Positions 18,559 to 26,439 of a stretch of DNA of 64,000 bases are shown here, one piece after another. Within the stretch, counting starts at the first letter, position 1. The number at the start of each line of letters is the position of its first letter. The stretch covers positions 1 to 64,000 of the forward strand of contig CAYYPK010000001.1 in NCBI GenBank assembly GCA_964473525.1. The letters are read 5' to 3'. This DNA comes from GCA-2687025 sp964473525 (GTDB lineage: Bacteria > Poribacteria > WGA-4E > GCA-2687025). Position numbers and translations under genes: made by a program. The notes beneath the pieces are model-generated. The model saw only the letters and a program-made list of their open reading frames with translations. It searched no databases and was not told the origin of the DNA.

Positions 18559-19477
18559 ATGTTCATGCTCCTCACACTCGCTGCTGTCGCCGCGCAGACC
18601 AATCCGCCATACCCCAAGGACGTCACCCTTGCTTCGCTGGCGGACCCGACGGAGATGGCGCGCCTGCAGCAGCCTGGCGCCACGATCCACACCGAGACGT
18701 TCGAGACCGCGGACGCTCTGGCGGATTGGTACAACTTCGACCCGTCCAGCGACCGCCCAGAGCGCGCGGAGGTCGTGTTGGACACGGGCGAGGCGCGCTC
18801 TGGCCGTGGGGCTCTGCGGCTGACAGCCGTCGACAAGGACGGCGCGGAGTCGGGCGTGGGGCCTCACTACTGGTTCCATCCTGGCCACGACACCGTCTAC
18901 TTCCGTCGCTACATTCGCTTCGCGGAGGACTACGACCAGGGCAATCTGAACCACGTAGGCGGGTCGCTCTACGCGGTCGCTGGCGCCGACCGATGGGCGC
19001 AGATGGGCAAGGCGGGTCTCAAGCCGGACGGAGACGACCGCTTCGGCGCGCGACTGGAGCCGTGGCGCGCCTGGGGCCGCCACACGCCGCCCGGCGCCAT
19101 GATGCTCTACACGTACTGGATGGACATGAAGCCCGATCGGAGCGGCCCCTACTACGGCAACAACCTCATGCCGCCGCCCGAGCGACAGGTAACGCTGGAT
19201 CGCGGCCGATGGTACTGCCTGGAGCACATGATCCGCGCCAACACGCCGGGGTCCGCCGACGGCGAGATGGCGGCGTGGATCGACGGGCAGCTCTACATCC
19301 ATCTGACGGGCTTCCGCTGGCGCACTACGGCAGACCTGCGCCTCAAGCGCGCGAGCCTCGATGTCTACGTCCACCGGAGCGACCAGGCAAACACGGTGTG
19401 GTACGACGACGTCGCGNNNNNNNNNNGGCTACATAGGCCCCAGTGTCGACATCGGGGCCGCGGAGGATGTGCAATGA
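18559..19477 (+). CDS. Secreted polysaccharide-lyase-like (jelly-roll) protein interrupted by an assembly gap
   Basis: The ATG at 18559 gives a short signal peptide (MFMLLTLAAVAAQ). The following 270 residues look like a concanavalin/alginate-lyase-type jelly roll: FHPGHDTVYFRRYIRF, then YCLEHMIRANTPG and DGEMAAWIDGQLYIHLTGF, which is how PL14-like domains end. The reading frame runs into ten Ns (19417-19426). After the gap, GGC TAC ATA GGC CCC (GYIGP) continues the expected ending, but ten Ns put it out of frame, so the true gap is probably a multiple of three. The stop TGA at 19475-19477 overlaps the ATG of the GH10 gene (ATGA), implying translational coupling. The two are separate genes. 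Confidence 0.7.
19417..19426. other. Assembly gap (10 N)
   Basis: A run of ten Ns inside the lyase-like gene. It breaks the frame and creates an artificial read-through into the GH10 gene. The flanking codons (...DDVA / GYIGP...) suggest that only about three codons are missing. Confidence 0.95.
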
Positions 19478-20694
19478 GCGAGACGACCGTTGACGCGACG
19501 AACGCGCGCATCGCGGAGCACCGTCAGCGCGACGCCACGATCGTCGTACTGACGTCGGACGGGCAGCCGATCCCTAACGCCACCGTCCGCTACGAACAGA
19601 CCGCGCACGAGTTCCGGTTCGGGTGCAACCTGTTCGCCTGGCAAGCGGAGGCAAGCGACTGGCAGGCGGAATATCGAGAGCGATTCAGCGAGCTGCACAA
19701 CTTCGCGACGCTGGGGTTCTACTGGTGGTCGTACGAGAGAGAGCAGGGGAAGCCGCGGCACGACTACGTGGACGCCGTGCTCGACTGGGCAGACGCCCAC
19801 GGCATCCAGTGCAAGGGGCATCCCCTCGTGTGGAACTTGGGCGACGCCGCGTGGTATCCGTCGGATCTCGCGGAGCTGCGCAGGCTGTCCGACGAGCGCG
19901 TCGCCGACTGCGTGTCGCGCTTCGCCGGCAGGATCGACGTGTGGGACGTCGTGAACGAGGCGACCGACCCGTTCCGCGAGGAGAACGCCGACGGCGTGTT
20001 CTCCGCCGCGTGGAGGGAATTCGGCCGGATCGAGTTCGCGCGCAGGTCGTTCGGTATCGCTCGCCGCGCGAACCCAGACGCCTCTCTGCTCATCAACGAC
20101 TACAGGCTCGGGCCGGACTATGAGCAGGTCATCGACGCGCTCGTTGGCGGCGACGGGAAGCCGCTCTACGACGTGGTCGGGCTACAGACGCATCAGCACG
20201 GCGGAGCGAAGCCGCTCGACGAACTGTGGGATGTCTGCGAGCGCCACTCTCGCTTTGGCGTGCCGCTGCACTTCACGGAGACGACGTTCGTCAGTGGGCC
20301 TGGCAAGTGGAACGAGTGGCGGAGCACGACGCCAGAGGGAGAGGAACGGCAGGCGCGCGACGCCGCGGCGTTCTACCGGCTTCTGTTCAGTCATCCCAAG
20401 GTCGAGGCGATCACCTGGTGGGACCTGTCCGACCGCAACGCGTGGCAAGGCGCGCCGTCGGGTCTGTTGAGGGAGGACATGTCGCCGAAGCCCGCCTATG
20501 ACGCTCTCATGCGTCTCATCAACACCGAATGGCATAGCTCGGGCGAAGTGGCGACCGGTCAAGAGGGCGAGGCGGCGATTCGTGGCTACCACGGCGAGTA
20601 CGACGTCTCCGTGACCGGCAGCAACGGCACGCGCGCGCAGTCGGCAGTGTCGCTCCTGAGAGACGGGCCGGAGGCGTTTGAGATACGGGTCTAG
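19474..20694 (+). CDS. Glycoside hydrolase family 10 (endo-beta-xylanase-like)
   Basis: 406 residues starting at an ATG that overlaps the previous stop codon. An N-terminal beta-domain (residues 1-45) precedes a GH10 (beta/alpha)8 barrel: FRFGCNLF, the KGHPLVWN strand-3 motif, acid/base Glu162 in WDVVNEA, LLINDY, and the nucleophile Glu269 in HFTETTF, followed by ITWWDLSD. All core catalytic residues are present. There is no signal peptide, so it acts inside the cell or the start is wrong. Coupling with the secreted lyase-like gene suggests joint use of a plant- or algal-type polysaccharide. Confidence 0.88.
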   Translation: MSETTVDATNARIAEHRQRDATIVVLTSDGQPIPNATVRYEQTAHEFRFGCNLFAWQAEASDWQAEYRERFSELHNFATLGFYWWSYEREQGKPRHDYVDAVLDWADAHGIQCKGHPLVWNLGDAAWYPSDLAELRRLSDERVADCVSRFAGRIDVWDVVNEATDPFREENADGVFSAAWREFGRIEFARRSFGIARRANPDASLLINDYRLGPDYEQVIDALVGGDGKPLYDVVGLQTHQHGGAKPLDELWDVCERHSRFGVPLHFTETTFVSGPGKWNEWRSTTPEGEERQARDAAAFYRLLFSHPKVEAITWWDLSDRNAWQGAPSGLLREDMSPKPAYDALMRLINTEWHSSGEVATGQEGEAAIRGYHGEYDVSVTGSNGTRAQSAVSLLRDGPEAFEIRV

Positions 20695-20727
20695 CGCGCC
20701 ACCACGCAAGATCTCGTGGTGTGTTCC

Positions 20728-20765
20728 CGACCCCATCCTAGCCTTCCCCTGCTAGGGGAAGGGAC
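20728..20765. repeat. REP-like palindrome, copy A
   Basis: CGACCCCATCCTAGCC followed by a perfect 8-bp stem CCTTCCCC / GGGGAAGG with a TGCTA loop. The same unit occurs twice in inverted orientation at 33396-33432 and 33493-33540. It may also act as a 3'-end hairpin for the GH10 transcript. Confidence 0.7.
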
Positions 20766-20782
20766 TCCCTGGGCGTCGTGGG

Positions 20783-20888
20783 CTCCTGTTTCCAGGCGGG
20801 GTTGACGTGGTCGAGCAGTAGGCCGTACAGCACGAGGGCCTCGGCGTCCATCGACTCCGGGGCCCTCGCGTACTTGCGTTGGGTTCGC
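20783..20888 (-). pseudogene. Possible gene remnant
   Basis: On the minus strand this short stretch reads RKYARAPESMDAEALVLYGL followed by LLDHVNPAWKQEP. It has the amino-acid composition of a real protein C-terminus, but its upstream frame runs into the tagged LamG gene. It then fades into the REP-like palindrome. I do not recognise the family; it could be chance. Confidence 0.25.
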
Positions 20889-20889
20889 G

Positions 20890-21666
20890 CTACCGAGTCT
20901 TCACGCGCGCCCACGTCGTGGCCGCCTTGCCTGCGGGCTCAACGGGCAGGAACTCGTCGTCCATGACGGAGGCGATTTCGTCAACGTCCAGCGCGCGGCT
21001 GAACATGTAGAACTCGTCGAGCAGACCGTCGTACCACCGCCCCTGCTTGTGGTGGCCGATCTCCGCCTGTAGGTTCCAGTTGTCGGACAGCTTGCCAGCG
21101 CCCTGCGCGCGGTGCGTCTCTTCGCCGTTCATGTACGTCACGGCGTCGCCGTCTTCCTCGTACGTGCCCGCGAAGTGCACCCACTCACCGCCCGGTATCA
21201 CGGGGCCTGGGTTGATATTGAAGATCTGCACTTCGCCGTCGTCGCGGTGGAACCAGCGCACCCCGCCCGCGCGGATCTCTACGTGGTACAGACCGCTACC
21301 GTGCGCATCCCCGATAGCGTCAAACAGGCTCATGTCACCTATGGCGTTGTGGTTCACCCAACAGGCGATGGTGATGCCTTCCACCGGCTTGTTCTGGAAC
21401 TCTGGTCCGTTCAGGTCAACGTACGTCTGCGCCTTCAGGACAAGCGCCTGACCGACCTGGCCGGGCTCCCACGCTGGATCGCCGACGATGAGGCCGTCGT
21501 TGCCGTAATCCGAGCCGTCCTCGGCGATCTCGCCGCCGCCCTCGTTGAAGCTGTAGTAGGCGGATAGGTCGGGGTCGGCGGCTACGGCCACCGGGCCGAC
21601 AGTGGCCGCGACCGCGTACGCCGCTACCCCCACGAACGCTCCACACAACCGGTTCACATTGCTCAT
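20890..21666 (-). CDS. Secreted LamG-type (concanavalin-fold) protein with the C-terminal tag
   Basis: 258 residues. The signal peptide runs to about residue 29 (AATVGPVAVAADP). The mature part is a LamG/laminin-G-like jelly roll: LSAYYSFNEGGGEIAEDGS, YGNDGLIVG, ITIACWVN, WVHFAGTYEEDGDAVTYMNG and LDEFYMFSRALDVDEI, the usual start and end of this module. The C-terminus VEPAGKAATTWARVKTR is a copy of the shared tag. It is probably an exported glycan- or matrix-binding protein. The next gene upstream in transcription (21745-22491) is also tagged, so the pair is likely co-transcribed. Confidence 0.85.
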   Translation of the reverse strand: MSNVNRLCGAFVGVAAYAVAATVGPVAVAADPDLSAYYSFNEGGGEIAEDGSDYGNDGLIVGDPAWEPGQVGQALVLKAQTYVDLNGPEFQNKPVEGITIACWVNHNAIGDMSLFDAIGDAHGSGLYHVEIRAGGVRWFHRDDGEVQIFNINPGPVIPGGEWVHFAGTYEEDGDAVTYMNGEETHRAQGAGKLSDNWNLQAEIGHHKQGRWYDGLLDEFYMFSRALDVDEIASVMDDEFLPVEPAGKAATTWARVKTR

Positions 21667-21744
21667 TGCGTCGCCCTTTCCCTTGGCTGACCGTGTGGCG
21701 GCAGCGCCAATCGAGATCGTCTCGGTGGCCCGCCTCCGCGTGTT

Positions 21745-22491
21745 CTAGCGTCGCTTGATGTCGCCCCAGCTCGTTGCGAGCTTGCCATCGGCCTCCACGG
21801 CCAACGCTGAGTCGCCGCCGAACTCCACGCTGAGCTCTATCTGGTGGATCGTCCCGCCCAGATCCTGCTCGAACGGATGCACAGCGGAGTCCCACCGCGC
21901 GTTGTTGGGCTTCCCGGCGGGAACCCCCGTCGATTCGATGTGCGGCATGGACCACTGCTCGCTGGAAACGTCCCACGCAGGGATCTCAGGCGATGCGCTG
22001 AGGGTGGCGATGTTCGCCGTCCGAGCGATCTCCGTGCCGTTCAGCCACAGGATGTACGAGTCGTCATAGTCGACACGGAGAACGACCGAGTCGATGTCGC
22101 TCGCTCCCGGCAGGTCGAAGTGGTAACGGGTATAAAGCGACGTCACCTCACCGGCGAGCACTTCGGTGTTATCGTCACCGTCGCCATACCCTATGCCCGT
22201 GATGCCCTCCTCCCAGCCCCCGTCATCGAAGCCCGTCGTGGTCCAACCGTCGACATCACCCGTCGTGATGTGGTACATCACGTCGGCGCCCTCGTCGAAG
22301 ATGACCTTGCCACCAGCTTCCAGCTGAATGATGAGAGTTAGGTCGCTGCTGTTGAAGCCGTCATTGTAATTGCCAGCCGCCAGGACATTGGCTCTCGTGA
22401 ACACGCTAGGAGTATCGAAGGCCGATGCCGCGGTGGTTAACCCAAGGGCTAAGCCCAGGGCGGCGGTTGTACGTGCAATCGTGTGCGTCAT
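21745..22491 (-). CDS. Secreted galactose-binding-like protein with the C-terminal tag
   Basis: 248 residues with signal peptide MTHTIARTTAALGLALGLTT ending ASA. The middle contains W-T-T-T-G-F-D-D-G-G-W-E-E-G, YTRYHFDLPG and SYILWLNGTEIARTAN, the hallmarks of the galactose-binding-domain-like beta-sandwich found attached to glycoside hydrolases and lyases. The final 17 residues, VEADGKLATSWGDIKRR, are the shared tag. TGGAG precedes the ATG. It stands directly upstream of the LamG protein on the same strand. Confidence 0.82.
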   Translation of the reverse strand: MTHTIARTTAALGLALGLTTAASAFDTPSVFTRANVLAAGNYNDGFNSSDLTLIIQLEAGGKVIFDEGADVMYHITTGDVDGWTTTGFDDGGWEEGITGIGYGDGDDNTEVLAGEVTSLYTRYHFDLPGASDIDSVVLRVDYDDSYILWLNGTEIARTANIATLSASPEIPAWDVSSEQWSMPHIESTGVPAGKPNNARWDSAVHPFEQDLGGTIHQIELSVEFGGDSALAVEADGKLATSWGDIKRR

Positions 22492-22733
22492 GCGTTGCTC
22501 CAGAAGGTCTCTGTGTGCGGAACTCCAGGCGTTGGCTTGAGCATAGCACCGTAAGGGTATCGCGCAAACCGAGCCGGGCCCTAGATTCTACGGAATGGCG
22601 CCACGCGCGGTTCCGGCGAGGCCCTGCGGCCGCTTAGCCTCCGGGCGACATCGGCTCCGCGAGCGAGTGGGACGCGGCGTACAATCGCAAGGAGCCCACG
22701 ACCTGCCCTATTGTCCAACAGGGAGACGTCGCC

Positions 22734-23285
22734 GTGCCCAACTGGCAGTTCGAACCCGGTCACACGTCCGCGGAGTTCTGCGCTCGTCACATGATGGTCA
22801 CGTGGGTGCGTGGCTCGTTTAAGAACATCGAGGGTGAATTACGGTTCGATCCCGAGGATCCGGCGGATTCGAAGGTGGAAGTCCACATCGACGCCGCGTC
22901 CCTGTGGTCTGGTGACGCGGCGCGGGACGAGCATCTGCGCGACGAGGACTTCCTCGACGCTGAGAACCACCCGACCATCAGCTTCTTGGGCGACGATGTC
23001 ACGCTGCTGAGCCACAACGAGTTCCGTGTCACGGGCGACCTGACGATGCGTGGCGTCACGTGCAAGACGACCCTCGCCGTGCGCTACATGGGGTGCTGGG
23101 ACACGCCGTTCTGGGAGGACGGAGTCGACAAGGGGCCGCTGACGCGCGCCGGCTTCCACGCCACAACCACCATCGACCGGCGCGACTTCGGCGTAAGCTG
23201 GAACGGGGATCTTGAACGCGGCGGCGTGGTCGTGGGCCACGACGTGCTCATCACCGTGGACGCCGAGGCCCTGCTGCAATCATAG
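22734..23285 (+). CDS. YceI-family lipid/isoprenoid-binding protein
   Basis: 183 residues, GTG start with GGGAG 8 nt upstream. It matches the YceI lipocalin-like beta-barrel throughout: WQFEPGHTSAEFCARHMMVT, VRGSFKNIEGEL, SLWSGDAARDEHLRDEDFLD, HPTISFLG, VTGDLTMRGVTCKTTL and IDRRDFGVSWN. Family members bind long polyprenyl or amide lipids. No signal peptide is present, unlike the periplasmic E. coli protein, so this one is probably cytoplasmic. It lies alone between minus-strand genes. Confidence 0.9.
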   Translation: MPNWQFEPGHTSAEFCARHMMVTWVRGSFKNIEGELRFDPEDPADSKVEVHIDAASLWSGDAARDEHLRDEDFLDAENHPTISFLGDDVTLLSHNEFRVTGDLTMRGVTCKTTLAVRYMGCWDTPFWEDGVDKGPLTRAGFHATTTIDRRDFGVSWNGDLERGGVVVGHDVLITVDAEALLQS

Positions 23286-23429
23286 CGGCGTCACCGGCTG
23301 GCGGGGATCGACGCTCCAGTCCTGGGTGGACCATGGGCCGGGCCCTCGCGCGCCTGTCCGTCGGAACGCAGCAGACCAGCCGTGGCGTTGCGCCTCGCGC
23401 GCCACGGCCACGTGGACGTGCCGCCATGC

Positions 23430-24245
23430 CTACTCTCGCCGAGTCGACGTGACCCGCCGGATGCGCGCCCAGGTCGTCGTCAACGCGGCGCGCGCCTCGA
23501 CCGGCAGCGCAAACCTGCCCGGATCGTCGCTCGCCTGGGCTATCTCATCTCCCGACAGAGCCCAGCTGAAGATGCACACGTCATCCATCATGCCGCTGAT
23601 GAACCTCACTTCCCCGTTCCGCGAGCCGATGAATATGGGATCGTCGTTTGTCAGGATGGGGCCCGGACACTCCATATCCCACGGGGAACCCGCCACCGGC
23701 CCGTCGGCGTCACGGATGTGTACACGCAACGTGTCGCCATCAAACGTCCCAGCAACATGGCGCCAACCAAGACCCTTGATGTCCTGTGTCTTAATCTGGT
23801 CGGCGCAGGCGGGATCCAGATCCCGCGCCTGAATGATGACGTTGTCGACAAAGTCAGGCATGAGGCTGTATTCGCCTGCCACCCAGCCAACTCCCTTCTC
23901 AATCCCCATCTGTTGGCCGTCGTCCCCCACAACTGCCGGGCCTATCTGGACCCAGCACATCAACGTCATTTCCGGGGCGTCTTCTGTACCAAGATGGAAG
24001 CTCGGGCTGTGATCCACCGATGCCCACGACTTATCGCCGACCGTCAGAGCGTTCCCGCGGACGCCGACGTCGATTCCTGCGTCGCCGTGCAACGTCGCGT
24101 CGTTGCCATGACCGCTTCGATCGCGAGAGACATCACCGTCAACTGCATCGAACGGCAACCACAACAGCATCCGCTTGTCCTGGGCGCCGGCGTGAGAGAC
24201 AGCGATGCAACAGACTGCGAGGAGCGCGAGTACGGGCTTGTACAT
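23430..24245 (-). CDS. Secreted LamG-type protein with the C-terminal tag
   Basis: 271 residues. The signal peptide MYKPVLALLAVCCIAVSHAGA is followed by a LamG-like jelly roll (LLWLPFDAVDGDVSRDRSG, GNDATLHG, MTLMCWVQIG, WRHVAGTFDGDTLRVHI and MDDVCIFSWALSGDEI). The tag copy is VEARAALTTTWARIRR, somewhat diverged at the GK pair and with an eight-residue extension (VTSTRRE preceded by R). It is an exported binding module of unknown ligand. Transcription runs away from the ABC-cupin operon. Confidence 0.83.
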   Translation of the reverse strand: MYKPVLALLAVCCIAVSHAGAQDKRMLLWLPFDAVDGDVSRDRSGHGNDATLHGDAGIDVGVRGNALTVGDKSWASVDHSPSFHLGTEDAPEMTLMCWVQIGPAVVGDDGQQMGIEKGVGWVAGEYSLMPDFVDNVIIQARDLDPACADQIKTQDIKGLGWRHVAGTFDGDTLRVHIRDADGPVAGSPWDMECPGPILTNDDPIFIGSRNGEVRFISGMMDDVCIFSWALSGDEIAQASDDPGRFALPVEARAALTTTWARIRRVTSTRRE

Positions 24246-24331
24246 TGACGGGGATCTCTCGGCCGTGAGGTGTCTACGCGGACGTTACGGACGCGATTCG
24301 GCCAAGGTGTCTGGCGGAATCGCCTACGCGA

Positions 24332-24655
24332 CTAGCCGCGCACCATGGTGAGGCACATCTTGAAGCGCGAAACGGCCTTGAGGGCGTGCGGGACGTCGGC
24401 GGGCATGATGATAGCGTCGCCGGCCTGCAGAACGGACGACACGCCGCCGATGATGATGTCCACCTCGCCGTCAAGGACGTGCACGAGGGCGTCGTAGGGG
24501 GCCGAGTGCTCGCTCAAGCCCTCTCCCTCGTCGAAGGCGAAGTACGTCACCGAGCCGGCGTCGTTGTTGATGATCGTGCGGCTGACGACCCCTGCGTTCT
24601 GGTACGCGACCTGGTCGGTCGCCCTGAACGCTTCGGCCTTGGCAACATCACTCAT
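24332..24655 (-). CDS. Small single-domain cupin
   Basis: 107 residues. One cupin barrel: FDEGEGLSEHSAPYDALVHV and LDGEVDIIIGG, then AGDAIIMPADVPHAL, giving typical cupin metal ligands (H-x4-D variant and a later His). Its ATG overlaps the stop of the ABC transporter gene (ATGA), so it is translationally coupled to the exporter. Such cupins sense or protect small molecules; here it may handle the transported substrate. There is no signal peptide. Confidence 0.85.
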   Translation of the reverse strand: MSDVAKAEAFRATDQVAYQNAGVVSRTIINNDAGSVTYFAFDEGEGLSEHSAPYDALVHVLDGEVDIIIGGVSSVLQAGDAIIMPADVPHALKAVSRFKMCLTMVRG

Positions 24656-26439
24656 TCGCTGTCCTTCTCGCTGGGTTGGTCACGGTCTTGCTCGCCCGTA
24701 AGAAGATAGCGCGCTTCCCGCGATGTCGACATGATTTCGTCGAAAGTTCCCTGCGCCTCGATGCGGCCCTCGGACATGACGATGATGTGGTCCGCCCGGC
24801 GCAGCACGGAAGGTCGGTGCGACACGACGAGATAGGTGGCGTCGCGCTCGCCGAAGACGCGCTCCCACAGCACTCGCTCGGTCTCGACGTCGAGCGCGCT
24901 GGAGAGGTCGTCGAAGACGAGCAAGTCAACGTCGCGCGCGAACATCCGCGCCGCGGACGAACGCTGGATCTGGCCGCCCGACAGCTTCACCCCACGCGGA
25001 CCTACGACCGTGTTCAGGCCGTCCTCGATCTCTAAGAGGTCGTCTTCCATGACGCTCAGGCGGATGGCGGACCCGACCTCCTCGTCTTCCTGGACCATGC
25101 CCATGAGGATGTTGTCCCGCAACGACTCGCTGAACAGTCGCGGCGTCTGCGGCGTGTACGCGCTCCGAGGGGGCGTGAAGAACGCTGCGGGGTCGTCCAC
25201 GACGGCTCCGTTCCACCGAATCTCGCCCTCGTCCTTCGGGAGCAAGCCGAGGACGGCGCGCAGCAGCGTCGTCTTCCCGGACCCGATGCGGCCGGTAACG
25301 ACGGTGAAGCTGCCGCTCTTCACTGCGAAGGTGATGTCCGCCACTCCGTGCGTGGAATCTGGGTGCTGGTACGAGAGGCCGGTCACTTCCAGGTGGCTGA
25401 GAGCGTCGCCCGCCGTGGCGACGGCGGCCGGGACGGTGGGCAAGTCGCCTCGCAGGTGCACTGGACCGTGTTCGACAAGCGTTTCGGGCGGGCTGGTGGG
25501 CGTCAGGTCCACCATGCGTTCGAACGAGACACGCGCGCGCTTGTGTTGGGCCATGAGCCGCGCGATGGAGAAGATGGGGTACGTCGCGTGCGTCACGTAC
25601 GTGACGAACAGAGAGAAGTCGCCCACCGAGAACTCCTCCGACCGCATCTTCGTGGCTGCGAACAGCAACACCACGCCCGTGCCGAGGTGCACGATGTTCC
25701 ATCCGACCGACCGGAGCAGTTCGTTGAAGAACTGGTCCTTCAGAGCGGCCTTGCGTCGCACTTCGTTGATGTCGCGGAACCGCCCAATGATGGACCCCTC
25801 CGCCCCCGCCGCCTTGATGGCGAGCGTCGTGCGGAACATCTCGCCGATGAAGTCGCTGACCTTGCCTGCGGCCGCCCGGCTGGCCCGTCGGTATTCGTGG
25901 ATACGTCGGCGCGCCATGTTGATTAGGAAGATGAGCAGCGGCAACGGCAGGAACAACACGACCGTCATGGCGGGCTGAATGCTGAACAAGATGGCGAACG
26001 CGATGCCGATGTAGAGCAGCCGTCCCGCGAAGTCGATGCACTCCTCGATATACATGAGGACTTCGTGCGTGTCGTCGCGGAAGCGGCTGACCGCCTCGCC
26101 GGACGCCTCGGACATCGCGTGCGCGCCCGGCGCGCCGAGGACGCTGTGCAGCATGTTGCGGCGAAGCAGCGTCTCCATCGTGTGCATGAACACGGTGAAT
26201 AACATCATGCCGCTGAAGGACGCCACCTTCCGCGCGAGCGGGACGCAGGCGATGAGCGCGAGGAGCGTCCACAGGTCGTAACCAAACCGCCCGACGCCCT
26301 CAAGGCTATCGAACAGCTCGCGCGAGACGAGTCCGGTCAGCAGAGGAATAGTGCTGAACGCCGTCCATGCCAGGAGGTTCAGCGCGAACAGTACCGGCGC
26401 GTACCGGACGAGACGCCGGATGAATCCCCATGCGCTCAT
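24652..26439 (-). CDS. ABC exporter half-transporter, subunit 2
   Basis: About 595 residues from the ATG at 26439, which overlaps the upstream stop; an upstream in-frame extension is shadow sequence. N-terminal six-helix exporter domain (type IV fold), then an NBD with Walker A GRIGSGKTTLL, signature LSGGQIQR, Walker B LLVFDDLSSALD and H-loop SHR. The residue after the Walker B Asp is Asp instead of the catalytic Glu, so this NBD contributes a degenerate site. The partner gene upstream has a complete Walker B but a poor signature (LSAGEAQ). The pair therefore forms one active and one inactive site, as in heterodimeric exporters. Substrate unknown. Confidence 0.9.
   Translation of the reverse strand: MSAWGFIRRLVRYAPVLFALNLLAWTAFSTIPLLTGLVSRELFDSLEGVGRFGYDLWTLLALIACVPLARKVASFSGMMLFTVFMHTMETLLRRNMLHSVLGAPGAHAMSEASGEAVSRFRDDTHEVLMYIEECIDFAGRLLYIGIAFAILFSIQPAMTVVLFLPLPLLIFLINMARRRIHEYRRASRAAAGKVSDFIGEMFRTTLAIKAAGAEGSIIGRFRDINEVRRKAALKDQFFNELLRSVGWNIVHLGTGVVLLFAATKMRSEEFSVGDFSLFVTYVTHATYPIFSIARLMAQHKRARVSFERMVDLTPTSPPETLVEHGPVHLRGDLPTVPAAVATAGDALSHLEVTGLSYQHPDSTHGVADITFAVKSGSFTVVTGRIGSGKTTLLRAVLGLLPKDEGEIRWNGAVVDDPAAFFTPPRSAYTPQTPRLFSESLRDNILMGMVQEDEEVGSAIRLSVMEDDLLEIEDGLNTVVGPRGVKLSGGQIQRSSAARMFARDVDLLVFDDLSSALDVETERVLWERVFGERDATYLVVSHRPSVLRRADHIIVMSEGRIEAQGTFDEIMSTSREARYLLTGEQDRDQPSEKDSE

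Noticed and set aside
18490..20694. Single 734-codon frame joining lyase-like and GH10 sequences
   Set aside because: It crosses ten Ns; the two domains have their own start and stop, and the junction residues are undefined.
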